Source of the DNA: Trachythela sp. YZ-2020 | Lineage: Eukaryota; Cnidaria; Anthozoa; Malacalcyonacea; Clavulariidae | NCBI GenBank assembly: GCA_016169945.1 | Contig: JADLSH010000358.1 | Location: 4,621,001 to 4,685,000 of the forward strand | DNA length: 64,000 nt | Direction of reading: 5' to 3' | Shown here: positions 9,965-21,661 of the stretch, piece after piece | How the letters are laid out: each line of letters starts with the position of its first letter | How positions within the stretch are numbered: the first letter of the stretch is position 1 | The notes under the pieces: generated by a model | Told to the model about the DNA's origin: nothing | Seen by the model: only the letters and a program-made list of their open reading frames with translations | The model's database searches: none | Translations under genes and position numbers: made by a program

Positions 9965-11891
9965 CCCGGCAGATCTGCAGAAGAACAACGTGATCTTGAT
10001 GAATATTTGACGAACACAACGGATTCCATTCGGAACAGCTATCCTAATTGTAGTATCATATTCCTTGGTGACTTTAATAATTTTGATGTTTCTAACCTAA
10101 CCCGTAGCCTTAGTCTGAAGCAAATTGTTTCGTCTCCTACAAGGGGGTCAGCTACTCTTGATCTTATAGTTACCGATTTACATGATCTTTATGACAAGCC
10201 GTGTATACTTGCTCCGCTGACCATAATATAGTACAATGGGTTCCTATAATAAAGTCGATATTATCGGCAAACCACACACTAAACCGATTAAGCGTTTTAT
10301 ACGCCGCTATCCGCGATGAATGCTTTTGGTCGTTGGGCCAGTACACATCAATGGTTCGATGATCTTGGTCCAAGTCCTTCCGTAGATGACCTTGCTAATT
10401 GTTTTTTATCCCAGGTATCTACAGCATTCGACAGTCTTATCCCCCTAAAGTCTGTTACGTTTTGCTATTCTGATAAACCATGGATGTCAGTGTTTATTAA
10501 AAAACTTATTAATGACCGTCAAAAAGCTTTCCATAGTGGAAATGTATTCCAGTGGAGGACATTATAAGGTCCAGACCGAAATAGCTTTAAGAAAGAAAGA
10601 ATATTACAGAAATAAAGTACAACATCTTAAGAAAGACGATTGTCGAAAGTGGTGGCTGGTCGTAAATAAGATGTCCGGCCGATCTCATAAGGATACAAAG
10701 CTTGCTTTTGAAAAGGATGGCAAATTATTATCGGATTTGGAACTGGCCTACAGCCTGAATAAGTTTTACATCTCTGTCAACGCGGACATTCCACCACTCG
10801 ACATGAACATGTTACCAACATATTTACCCGCTGTTGACCAAGTGCCTTATATTGAATCATACGAGGTCTGTGAGAAACTCTTGGCCGTTAACTCCTCTAA
10901 AACATGTGGTCCTGATAATATACCGGGTCGCATTTTGAAGGAATTTGCATACCTATTCGCTGAACCAGTTGCGAACATTTTTAATACATCACTTTCATCC
11001 GGGATTGTTCCAAATATATGGAAAGATTCACATATTACTCCCATCCCAAAAATCAAGCAACCTGCTAATGAGGCTGATGCAAGACCTATATCACTAACGG
11101 CATGCCTTTCTAAAGTACTCGAAAATTTCGCGTCGTTCAATGGATGATCTCTGACGTCAGGAATAATATCGACCCACAACAGTTCGGTTCTTTAAAAGGT
11201 TCATCCACCACCTATTGCCTGCTTGATCTGTTGCATTCTTGGCTCTCCCATTTGGATTCCCCTGGTCAATACCTTCGTACATGCTTTTTGGATTTCTCTA
11301 AGGCTTTCGATCTTATTTGCCATAATGTTCTCATTGAAAAACTTGTCGACATCGGAGTTAGGAGATCTTTAATCCCATGGATTGCAAATTTCCTATCAGA
11401 GCGAAGACTTGGCGAAGCCATTTCTAGTTGGCTTCCTGTCAAAGCCGGTGTTCCACAAGGAACGAAATTGGATCCGATCCTGTTCTTAATTATGGCAATG
11501 ATTTACAATGTAGTTCAGGAAAATCTGGCATTTGGAAATTCGTTGATGATGTTTCCCTCTCCGAAGGACTATTAAGAAATGGGGAGCCGTCTGTAATCCA
11601 GTCCGATCTAACTTCTGTTGGTGTATGGGCATCTAACAACCTGATGAAATTAAACGCAAAGAGATGCTAATTTACTTCTTTCGGAATAAACCTGAACTGC
11701 CAAGTCTGTGTGTCGGAGACCAGGTTTTGGAATCTGTATCATCACACAAGGTTCTTGGTTTGATTATCCAGGACGATCTTAGGTGGAACGAACATATTGC
11801 GATGATTGTTTCCAAAGCATCTAAGCGACTACATATCCTGCGTGTTCTGCGACTACATATCCTGCGTGTTCTACAGTATGCATTGCCTTGA
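9965..11891 (+). pseudogene. LINE copy 2 (VDD family), truncated
   Basis: This is a 5'- and 3'-truncated non-LTR retrotransposon. It opens within the endonuclease ('CSIIFLGDFNNFDVS', 'RGSATLDLIVTD', then a shifted 'DHNIVQWV'), followed by a linker and the reverse transcriptase: 'GPDNIPGRILKEF', 'IWKDSHITPIPK', 'ARPISLTACLSKVLENF', 'QQFGSLKGSSTTY', 'FLDFSKAFDLI' (first catalytic Asp), 'AGVPQGTKLDPILF', 'KFVDDVSL' (catalytic pair in FVDD form), 'SSHKVLGLIIQDDLRWNEH'. Frame changes occur at about 10230, 10560, 11147, 11500 and 11665. The copy ends within 'SKRLHILRVL', which is tandemly duplicated by 24 bp at about 11822-11872. The same family recurs at 26.8-27.9, 29.3-30.3 and 61.3-63.0 kb. Confidence 0.85.
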
Positions 11892-12130
11892 TTTCATCAG
11901 AAAATGACAAATTTAAACTGATTTGTTGCCTGTATCGCATCTTAACCCTAACCCTAAACATTCTAGCATGTGTACAGCCTTTTTTGCTCTGCTGGTCCAA
12001 AGAAAAATAGATTTTAACCTATGCATGGTATACAAATTGGCCTGGTATTCTATAGTAAAGCCATGATATAACTGGATAGAGATATAATGTATAGTACAGA
12101 ATACCACAGTACCACAGAATACCAGTCTTA
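11877..12130. repeat. Dispersed repeat X, copy 1
   Basis: A roughly 200-250 bp non-coding repeat, also present in the same orientation at 23525-23745. Shared blocks include GCATTGCCTTGA, TCATCAGAAAATGA, AACCCTAACCCTAAAC and AGCATGTGTACAGCCTT. The CCCTAA motif occurs only twice and is part of the repeat, not a telomere. Confidence 0.75.
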
Positions 12131-12519
12131 TTTATTGATCTTATAAAATTTGGAGGAAACATACTATATACTTTATTTTTGTGAATATATATTAGTTTTA
12201 GTTTTAATTGACATATAAAAACAGAAATGAATATTTTAATAAAAATTCTTAAAAATAATCAGTATTAACAAAAAATAACATTCTATGTTTTTGATACTAA
12301 GTTTGCAAACCAGTATAATTTATGTTCATCACTACTTTTTCTATGTAACACACATTATTACTATACAGGGATCACACCGAGGAATCAATTTTACCATTGA
12401 AAAACTGAATTTTTCAAAATTATTGAAAAACCTGGTATTCTTTGGTGACACCACTGGTATGCTCTACTGATTTTAGTATTTACCTTTCACTAAATTAAGT
12501 TAGCAATATCCTACAGTAT
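12131..12519. other. AT-rich spacer
   Basis: AT-rich sequence between repeat X and the left arm of the large inverted repeat. I see no gene or clear repeat in it. Confidence 0.5.
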
Positions 12520-12797
12520 TTAGGCAAGGTAAACATTGGGTTCCAGAATTCAAAAATGGCACTTTCCTCATTTTCTGTTTTCAGCCATCCCTTCATCTTT
12601 AGGTCTTGAATTCTCGCCTTAAAACTTTCAAGGTTGTGGTACACCACAGGTTTATTTAGTTGGTGTCGAACAAGCTCTCGCCGTGTTGATGTTTCGCAGT
12701 AGATACATCATGCTCTTGAGTAGTAGCACTACTTGTTGTCAAATTTAATGATGGCCCTGCTCCAGGCTCCAATCTCTTACGTTTAGGGTCTAGAAGA
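12520..12797 (-). pseudogene. Truncated 5' coding segment of the THAP9-like transposase (mirror copy)
   Basis: On the minus strand this segment repeats the first recognisable coding block of the transposase at 17662: a TTTCTTCTAG acceptor-like site, 'KRKRLEPGAGPSLN', then a shifted 'SFKARIQDLKMKGWL' and 'ENEESAIFEFWNP'. It stops at the outer edge of the inverted repeat, so everything downstream of that point is missing in this copy. Confidence 0.65.
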
Positions 12798-13675
12798 AAG
12801 ATTGACCATGAATAGGCCTATTGCCTAATGCAGTTTGGCGAAATGCATGCCGGTAGAGTGGTATCAAAATCACTTCTTCGAGAAATTTTGTTGTCATGGC
12901 GGCAATTTTGTTTCAAAGAACAAATGATTAATTTTCGATCAAATCTACGTCGCGATCGTTGTTATTTTTATCGCTGTGTGTAAAGAGAAGCCTTGGCTAA
13001 ATTCCGTGCAAATTAAAAGGAATTTGCTGCACGTATTACAGAGAAAACAGCCATGAAAGGACGTCATGAGTGAACACAATTCGAACATATTCATCGTTTT
13101 ATAATCGATTTGCTCAACGTTTTCAGGTATTGTAATGTTGTAAGAGACCGTCAGTAAACGATTTTGCTCTAGAAATATTCTCATGTTGTCTATCAATGCT
13201 GATCATGTATTTTTACCGATTGATCGTACGTTTTATACCCATATTTTGCGACTTAAAATTGATACAAAAACTGCCCTAGAATGCTGTAAACAATGGCCTT
13301 TGTGACGTACAAGAACAGAGCTTCTCTTGTGTTTTGGCGCGAAAATTTGACTCGCATTTAGGCAAAATTTAATGTATTTTACAAAAGCATTATTTAAATT
13401 GCATATCTGCTAGTTTTTGCACGAGTTAAAGCAGTTTTTGTAAATGTTTTTCTACTTGGAGTGCCTTGGTTCTTTCATTCTACAAGTAAACAGTAGGTTT
13501 TTTAAATTCTAAGTCATAAAACACACTCTAAATAGGTTTAAAAAGCAGCAGGATTGTAGTTTTAGCATTTATACATCAGATACATTGAAGTTTTAGCGTT
13601 ACAGTCAGGTATTAAGTCATAGTTAAATATATTTCTGTGTATAAATTATTAAACCTTTTGCACAGTATTAATTCA

Positions 13676-14877
13676 ATATTATATTATAAGTAGTATCTAA
13701 CGAGCAATTTGATTGGCTAATGCGCGTGCTTTATGACGCAATAAAGCACGGCCACCGTTTTCATTTTTCTCACTTCGTCCCCGCTTGTTAAATTTTCCTC
13801 GGAATTGTCAATACAATATGAACAAAATTATAATAGTTTTAAATCCAAAGTCTGTCAAAAAGCAAGAAAAAATAGACCTAAACGAGATGGAAAAAAGCCA
13901 GCCAACAAATAACAACGGAACATAAACGGCGAATAAAGATTCGTAGCTGTTTCTGAGTTTGAAATATACTGTTTTGCTTGAAAGTTGGCATTCATCGGCG
14001 ACAAGAAACGCGAAAATCTGTACTATTTTGACATTTAAAGGTACAAAAACTGTTTTTAAACACAAACCAAACCAAATTTATCCACAGTTTTAGGTGCAAA
14101 AAATTAAAATTAACCATTTTGGCATTGATTTAGATATAAACAATATGTGTACAGTTTTTAAGCTGTCAAGATGCAACGACAAAACCTACACAAATACGAC
14201 ATGTTTATGCATTTCTTGACAGTTTGTCTGAGAAAATTTTTAACCACTAACCACTGAACTAGCAAAAAACACAAAAAATATTCAAACAGTACCTTCAAAC
14301 AAAAACTGCCTGATATATTTGTTTCAAGATGAAAAATCAACTTGACAGCCAATGTCGTCAAAGCAGCTTGACAAAAACCCTTCGCTTTTATACGAATCCA
14401 GGACAATAGTGAAGCAGAACAACGAAAAACCAATCTGTCTATCATTGTGCACTATATTTGAAAAATTTTCAACAGTTTTTGTGCCTTTTTAATCCCTAAT
14501 TTTTGTTGAGTTGCAAGTTTTTCGCTCCTTCGCCGGCCAGAATTCAAGCGTAGTTGTTGCCAAGCAATGAAAACATTGAAAAGCTTGCGAGTGACGTCAG
14601 TGATTACATGTTAGGAGAATATCAATATTGATCTTTGAACAAAATTGTTTACTGTGCTTATCTACCACTTATAATATAAAAGAATTAAAAAACTCGTCTT
14701 GTGCTGTTATGGTGTAATAATGCACTCGGGGGAATGTTGGGAGAATACTCGAGAAGCGTGTAAAACACTCGGCTACGCCTCGTGTTTTACAAGCTTCTCT
14801 CGTATTCTCCCAACATTCACCCCTCGTGCATTATTACACCATAACGGCACGCGACTCGTTTTTTAATTCTTAATTAA
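13676..14877. mobile_element. Non-autonomous insertion in the left arm, with terminal hairpin
   Basis: About 1.2 kb present in the left arm but absent from the equivalent site in the right arm, whose uninterrupted sequence gives the empty site. An inverted TTATATTATAAGTAG motif marks 13676 and about 14665-14680. A short hairpin lies at 13726-13751 (CGTGCTTTAT ... ATAAAGCACG). A strong palindrome lies at 14701-14850, with arms of about 70 bp around GGCTACGCC. I see no transposase frame. Confidence 0.65.
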
Positions 14878-15303
14878 AAGGTAGTCTGTAAATTATTTAC
14901 TGTACATATTGTGTATTGAAATCAAATTGTAAATAGTACTTTCTGAATAAGTGTAACTCGAGGTGTAGCTTAGGTTATTGTATTTTTTAAATATTCAAGT
15001 GGTATTCAATTTTTCAACTAACTATAAAATATTATTTCAAAGACTAGAATAGGATTAAATTATTGTAATGGTGATGAACCAAGCACTAAGATAGGAATCA
15101 AAGGAACAGCTGCAACAAGGTGAAACTGCTATTTAAAATCACTTGTCAATTGTAACCCCCACCCTCCAACATCGAGAAAAGGTGGGAAGATAGATGTTAA
15201 TACCTCCATACTAAACACTAAACAATGGCCTGACTCCCTGCGGAAGACTGAACTGACTAACCCTGGCTAAAGATTTAAAGACATTTCAATTGATTTATTG
15301 ACA

Positions 15304-16335
15304 CCTGGTCAGGCTTTAGTAACAGTCAATAGAGGAAAAACGCCCCACAATTCCCTGAGGTGGGTGAGTGGGAGTTACAATTGACAATATATAAGGCTAA
15401 GAATACTATTGTATGTATCAAGGAGTGGGGGGATTGTGTGCCACACTCTTAGAATTACAGTTGTAGGGATCCACAGCTGTCATATGCACTTATTCCACTG
15501 AATACTCAATTCCAGTTGTCAATTGTAACCCCCACTCCCCCCACCTTGAGGAATGGTAGGGAAATGTGGGACGTTTTTCCTCTATTGACTGTTGGTTAAG
15601 CATGACTAGGTGGGGGCTTTCCCATTAAGTGTCAGTACCCTACCACTGACTATAGGCAGAGGAAGTAACTGTTACTTCAAGGGGGGGGGGCACCTCTTCT
15701 TCAGTAAAGGGCACTTTGAATTAGCTGGTGAAAGGGGCACTTTGAAGAAAGGTTGGGGGATCATGTGCCCTCCGGTTCCTAAGCCACAGTCACTAACAAG
15801 TAAGATCCTCTGGCGTTAGACAGAGTACTGAAAAATATAAAAGTATGGTGCATCTGGCAGATAGTTTTGTTAACCCATTAACTGGCAGTACCCTACCACT
15901 GACGAGAAAAATTGTTGGGCGTTAGACAGAATAAAATACTAAAGTAGGGCACATCTGGGCGTATTCCAGCTAATGAGTTAATATGGATTCCCGACCCTTG
16001 AATGTGGGGCATATTAAATATGGGGAAACGTTTAGGGGGCTTGGCTGTACAGCCTAGTCACAGTCTAAGGTTGGCCTGTTAAGTCTGATCTAAACACATG
16101 ATCTTCAATATTAAGCAAATTATATTATCTGTTTGTTTTCCTGCATGTTTGTTTTTCTACACAGTGGCACAATGAAATTAGTTCCTGGATTTGTTTTCTC
16201 ACAGAATAGCAAAATAATTTGCAATAATTTAAATAATTTGAAAGAGAGTGGTTCTGTCCTGCTTGTGTACAGCATTGTGTTTCAGTGTTTGAAAATATTG
16301 AACAAGAATTTATAAATTTTAAAAGATATTCTTTG
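15304..16335. other. Spacer of the large inverted repeat
   Basis: About 1 kb between the two arms. It contains its own smaller inverted repeat, 15322-15385 against 15517-15593, with CAGTCAATAGAGGAAAAACG at one end and its complement at the other. A block with CAGTACCCTACCACTGAC is present twice (about 15632 and 15885). A G9 run lies near 15682. No convincing gene is present. Confidence 0.6.
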
Positions 16336-17935
16336 TTCAATAAATCAATTGAAATGTCTTTAAATCTTTCCCCCATGTGTTGGGAGATTAGCCAGGGTTA
16401 GTCAGTCCAGTCTTCCTCAGGGAGTCAGGCCATTGTTTAGTATGGAGGTATTAACATCTATCTTCCCACCTTTTCTCGATGTTGGAGGGTGGGGGTTACA
16501 ATTGACAAGTGATTTTAAATAGCAGTTTCACCTTGTTGCAGCTGTTCCTTTGATTCCTATCGAAGTGCTTGGTTCATCACCATTACAATAATTTAATCAT
16601 ATTTTAGTCTTTGAAATAATATTTTATAGTTAGTTGAAAAATTGAATACCACTTGAATATTTAAAAAATACAATAACCTAAGCTACACCTCGAGTTACAC
16701 TTATTCAGAAAGTACTATTTACAATTTGATTTCAATACACAATATGTAGTAAATAATTTACAGACTACTTTTAATATTGAATTAATACTGTGCAAAAGGT
16801 TTAATAATTTATACACAGAAATATATTTAACTATGACTTAATACCCGACTGCAACGCTAAAACTTCAATGTATCTGATGTATAAATGCTAAAACTACAAT
16901 CCTGCTGCTTTTTAAACCTATTTAGAGTGTGTTTTATGACTTAGAATTTAAAAAAACCTGTTTGCTTGTAGAATGAAAGAACCAAGGCACTCCAAGTAGA
17001 AAAACATTTACAAAAACTGCTTTAACTCGTGCAAAAACTAGCAGATATGCAATTTAAATAATGCTTTTGTAAAATACATTAAATTTTGCCTAAATGCGAG
17101 TCAAATTTTCGCGCCAAAACACAAGAGAAGCTCTGTTCTTGTACGTCACAAAGGCCATTGTTTACAGCATTCTAGGGCAGTTTTTGTATCAATTTTAAGT
17201 CGCAAAATATGGGTATAAAACGTACGATCAATCGGTAAAAATACATGATCAGCATTGATAGACAACATGAGAATATTTCTAGAGCAAAATCGTTTACTGA
17301 CGGTCTCTTACAACATTACAATACCTGAAAACGTTGAGCAAATCGATTCTAAAACGATGAATATGTTCGAATTGTGTTCACTCATGGCGTCCTTTCACGG
17401 CTGTTTTCTCTGTAATACGTGCAGCAAATTCCTTTTAATTTGCACGGAATTTAGCCAAGGCTTCTCTTTACACACAGCGATAAAAATAACAACGATCGCG
17501 ACGTAGATTTGATAGAAAATTAATCATTTGTTCTTTGAAACAAAATTGCCGCCATGACAACAAAATTTCTCGAAGAAGTGATTTTGATACCACTCTACCG
17601 GCATGCATTTCGCCAAACTGCATTAGGCAATAGGCCTATTCATGGTCAATCTTTCTTCTAGACCCTAAACGTAAGAGATTGGAGCCTGGAGCAGGGCCAT
17701 CATTAAATTTGACAACAAGTAGTGCTACTACTCAAGAGCATGATGTATCTACTGCGAAACATCAACACGGCGAGAGCTTGTTCGACACCAACTAAATAAA
17801 CCTGTGGTGTACCACAACCTTGAAAGTTTTAAGGCGAGAATTCAAGACCTAAAGATGAAGGGATGGCTGAAAACAGAAAATGAGGAAAGTGCCATTTTTG
17901 AATTCTGGAACCCAATGTTTACCTTGCCTAAATTA
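16336..17935 (+). repeat. Right arm of the ~1.6-kb inverted repeat
   Basis: An uninterrupted copy of the sequence found inverted at 12520-15303. Its inner end starts at TCAATAAATCAATTGAAATG and its outer end runs into transposase coding sequence at about 17935. Compared with the left arm it has a small extra segment near 16369-16390 and lacks the 1.2-kb insertion. Confidence 0.8.
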
Positions 17936-18424
17936 ACTGTCTCTGTTACCTCTGGGCTTGATTTTTCTGTAGCTGTGTATAATTGGTTTCTACCTAATAA
18001 TCATCCTATCTACATTGAATTGAAGCGATCAGTAAAACATACCTCTATCATGCTATCTCTAGCATTTTGTCCAAGCTACAATCGTATGATGTTTGTGAAG
18101 GCCTTGACAAAAATGAACACACATACTCAAAATGTGTTGACCCAAGTTCTTTCCCTAATTCTAGTGATGTCATTAGACACACTGTTCCAATAAAGCCTGA
18201 AAATTATGAAGAAGATGGCCCACCATTTCAAGCCTGTATCTTCTTGAGATCAGCAAATTGTGAGTTGCTTTGTGATCACACTTCCTGCTCCAGTTGTACC
18301 ATGCAAGAAAGCCCTATTATTAGTCAACAGAAAAAGGCTGAAATGAAATCATCTCAACCCTTAAAGGATAAAGCACCTCTGTCCAAATCGAGTAAGGATC
18401 GCTTGGTTGCCACAGTACAGAAGC

Positions 18425-18800
18425 CAGGGGCGCCGTGGGTCTCTTGTTTTAGGGGGGGCCAAGCTCACGATTTTCCGACAATATTTCGAAGAATATTTAC
18501 TGCTTTTGTTGTCGACGGGGGGGGCAACAAAACAGCTCTAAAAAAATTTTCCCGGACTATACTTTTCATACAGGTAAATACCGACAAACTATCCCAATCT
18601 TGATACATTTTAGGAATATTACGTATTCTATAACTAATATTCTAAAAACGTAAACTGAGTTTGATTTCCGATATTTCGTATTTGCAGGTATGCTTCACCA
18701 TTACGATTCCGACAACATAACAAATTTTCGATTTTCCGACGGGTCTCAATGCTAGGGGGGGCCATGGCCCCCCCTGGCCCCCCCGGCCACGGCGCCACTG
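18425..18800. mobile_element. Non-autonomous hAT-type element (376 bp)
   Basis: It is inserted in the THAP9-like transposase. The ends are CAGGGGCGCCGTGG at the left and CCACGGCGCCACTG at the right, inverted with one mismatch. They are flanked by a perfect 8-bp duplication, ACAGAAGC, at 18417-18424 and 18801-18808. The 8-bp duplication and CAG-G-GCG-type ends are the hAT signature. The interior is G/C-run-rich at both ends and non-coding. Confidence 0.9.
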
Positions 18801-19363
18801 ACAGAAGCAGATAATTAGCTGTAAGGAGCTTGAAGGTCGCCTTGCTGATTTGGAAAAGGAAATTTCAAAGAACAGCATCTCTATAGATGAAACTTTGGAA
18901 AAGGATATCCTAACAATCCTTGCAGATAATGGTAATGAGGTCACTCCGCATATGAGGGTTTTTTGGGAGCAGCAACGAAAGTTATTGGCATCTCCAAAGT
19001 TTGGGAGAAGATATCACCCTCACATCATTCGATTTTGCCTTTCAATTCATGCAAAGTCGCCAGCAGAATACAAAGAAATACGAGAATTCGGAGTTTTAGT
19101 GCTACCAAGTGCAAAAACACTTCGAGACTATCGGAACTTTTTCACACCAAGAGCTGGTTTTCAGCCCGAGAATGTAGAGCGGTTGAGGGATCAAACAAAC
19201 CAGTATTTTGACATCCAAAGGTATGTTGTTGTCGCATTCGATGAGATGAAGATTCAATCAAAGTTGGTATTTGACAAACATTCCAATGAACTTATTGGTT
19301 TTGTTGATCTTGGTGAAGAGGAACTGAACACTAGCAGTTTTGGTTCCAATGAGCTGGCTACAC

Positions 19364-20503
19364 CACAGGCGGCCCAATTTCAGGGTGAATGATCAGGAGT
19401 TGCGGGTTTTTAACGGCTTTTTATAAACAAATTTTATACTCCACCAAAACTATTCTAAAAACATTCTTAAATTAGTCAAATAACTACACTTTAACAATAA
19501 AATATAGTTGACATGATAGTATAATGCCTTTGCATTCTTTTAATTACGCCATGGGCTCATTTAGAGCGGTTTATGCAACCTTTTCTGTGGCCTATATGTT
19601 GTGTCAACTTGTGTGTTGCTCGTCATATGTGTATAGAAGGTAAAGGCTAATTACTCGCGGCCCGACCGTATCGCTTAAAACTCAAATATCTCCGCTCAAA
19701 CTTGTCGTACGGCAAAAAAAATTCGATCAGATCTTTTCACAAAGGTTTCTCTTTCTAATGAATATGGTTTGATCATAACTCGGGCAAATTTAGCGACGAA
19801 CGGAGCCAAAATCTCTCAATTTCGGCTATGTTCATAATACTACGAACTGTTCGGGCATGATCGTGGACGTGACGTAAACAACTGGTAACAATACCGTCTT
19901 ACGCGGGGTGGGAAAGCAGTCAAATTGACGAGTAGCGACGAATTTGACTGCTGTCCCACCCCGCGTAAGACGGTATTGTTACCAGTTGTTTACGTCACGT
20001 CCACGATCATGCCCGAACAGTTCGTAGTATTATGAACATAGCCGAAATTGAGAGATTTTGGCTCCGTTCGTCGCTAAATTTTGCCCGAGTTATGATCAAA
20101 CCATATTCATTAGAAAGAGAAACCTTTGTGAAAAGATCTGATCGAATTTTTTTTGCCGTACGACAAGTTTGAGCGGAGATATTTGAGTTTTAAGCGATAC
20201 GGTCGGGCCGCGAGTAATTAGCCTTTACCTTCTATACACATATGACGAGCAACACACAAGTTGACACAACATATAGGCCACAGAAAAGGTTGCATAAACC
20301 GCTCTAAATGAGCCCATGGCGTATTTAAAAGAATGCAAAGGCATTATACTATCATGTCAACTATATTTTATTGTTAAAGTGTAGTTATTTGACTAATTTA
20401 AGAATGTTTTTAGAATAGTTTTGGTGGAGTATAAAATTTGTTTATAAAAAGCCGTTAAAAACCCGCAACTCCTGATCATTCACCCTGAAATTGGGCCGCC
20501 TGT
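19364..20503. mobile_element. 1.14-kb near-perfect palindromic foldback element
   Basis: The whole element is an inverted repeat with arms of about 550 bp meeting near 19925-19950. The outer ends are CACAGGCGGCCCAATTTC and its complement. It splits the transposase exactly within 'NELAT/HALVFF'. The host GGCTACAC occurs on both sides (19356-19363 and 20504-20511), an apparent 8-bp (or 7-bp) target duplication that suggests hAT-type mobilisation. It has no coding capacity of its own; arm identity looks very high, implying recent origin or gene conversion. Confidence 0.85.
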
Positions 20504-21661
20504 GGCTACACATGCCCTTGTTTTCTTTGTCAGAGGTGCTGCCACTGATTTGAAATATACTCTTGCTTATTTCTTAACTAAAGATGTCACTTCCTATCAG
20601 ATTATGTCTTTGTTCTGGAAAGCTGTGTCAGTGCTTGAGCTTGTCTGCAACCTATGGGTTTGTGCTGCTGTTTCTGATGGGGCGTCACCAAATCGCTTGT
20701 TTTTCCAACTGCATTCAGACCTAGTGGATGCAGACTGTGATGTGATACACTACACTACCAACTTATTTGCTCCCGACAGAAAGATCTACTTCTTTTCGGA
20801 TGCCCCACATTTATTGAAGACAGCAAGAAACTGTCTTTTTAATTCTAGCAGTGGCAAACGAACCCGTTACTTGTGGAACAACAACAAGTACATGCTATGG
20901 GAACATATTTCCACACTGTACTATTCAGATCTTGATTTAGGATTACATCAACTTCCTAAATTAACCACAGAGCATATTCAACTAAAGTCCTTTTCAAAGA
21001 TGAAAGTTAGCTTTGCTGTTCAGGTATTAAGTAACACAGTTGCCCAAGCTCTTCAGCGATACCATACCTTAGGGGAGGCAAGTGAGACCGCCAAGTTTTG
21101 CAAGATGAGGAACGATTTCTTTGATTGCATGAATGTCCGTTCAACTTCAAACATCAAAGAAAGCGTAATCCACTACTAGCTCCATTCCGACAGACTAATG
21201 ACAGCAGATTTGATTGGCTCAAGAGTGAATTATTACCAAACTTGGCAAGCTAGAAGTCATCAGTTGATTCGAGAGAAGGTCCATTCTCAGCTGATGACAG
21301 AGGGCGTATGTTCTTAAGTGCTCAAACCTTCACTGGGCTGAAGATGACTGTGAATTCAGTTGTTGCCCTAACAAGGTTCTTGTTGAGCGAAGGATTCCAG
21401 TTTGTACTAACGGAACGATTTTGCCAGGATGACGTTGAAGAGTATTTTGGTTATCAGCGAGCACAAGGCAGAAGGAATGACAACCCAACAGCAGCTGAGT
21501 TTGGGTATAACGATTTAAAGATTGCAACATTGAGAGACGTTGCACCACAGTCTATTGAGGGAAATGTCTCTGGAAGGCATTCTGGCAAACGAAGTAAGTG
21601 GAGTTATGTCAGCGAAGAGCCGTTGCCCAAAAAGAAGACAAGGAAGCTAAAGGATAAATAA

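Larger units (their letters stand above)
12520..15303 (-). repeat. Left arm of a ~1.6-kb inverted repeat, interrupted
   Basis: This arm is the reverse complement of 16336-17935. The outer part (12520-13676) and inner part (14878-15303) match the right arm closely and are separated by a 1.2-kb insertion the right arm lacks. Matched landmarks include the 83-codon open frame at 12945-13196, mirrored at 17255-17506, and the block starting CCTAAACGTAAGAGATTGG. The outer end stops within sequence that in the right copy is coding for the THAP9-like transposase, so the left copy looks like a 5'-end duplicate of the same transposon on the minus strand. Confidence 0.8.
17662..21661 (+). pseudogene. P-element/THAP9-like transposase, broken by two insertions
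   Basis: This cut-and-paste transposase is recognised from blocks typical of animal P-like (THAP9) elements. After an acceptor-like site at 17661 come 'KRKRLEPGAGP', a coiled-coil-like 'SFKARIQDLKMKGWL', the 'YIELKRSVKH' block, and the pre-catalytic region 'YHPHIIRFCLSIHAKSP'. The RNase-H-like core has 'VVVAFDEMKIQSKLVFD' (first Asp), 'IYFFSDAPHLLKTARN' (second Asp) and 'RFCQDDVEEYFGYQRAQGR' (acidic Glu block). The C-terminus is basic ('PKKKTRKLKDK'). No N-terminal THAP zinc finger is visible. Frame changes occur near 17785, 18070 and 21170-21310. Two foreign elements, 18425-18800 and 19364-20503, split the coding sequence with target duplications. The copy is inactive. Confidence 0.8.

Noticed and set aside
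11940..11960. Telomere-like CCCTAACCCTAA
   Set aside because: Only two units, and the same block occurs in the second copy of repeat X at 23598, so it belongs to a dispersed repeat.
17255..17506. 83-codon ORF preserved in both arms of the inverted repeat (mirror at 12945-13196)
   Set aside because: Preservation is explained by recent duplication of the arm; the Cys spacing does not fit a THAP finger and no start or splice context supports it.
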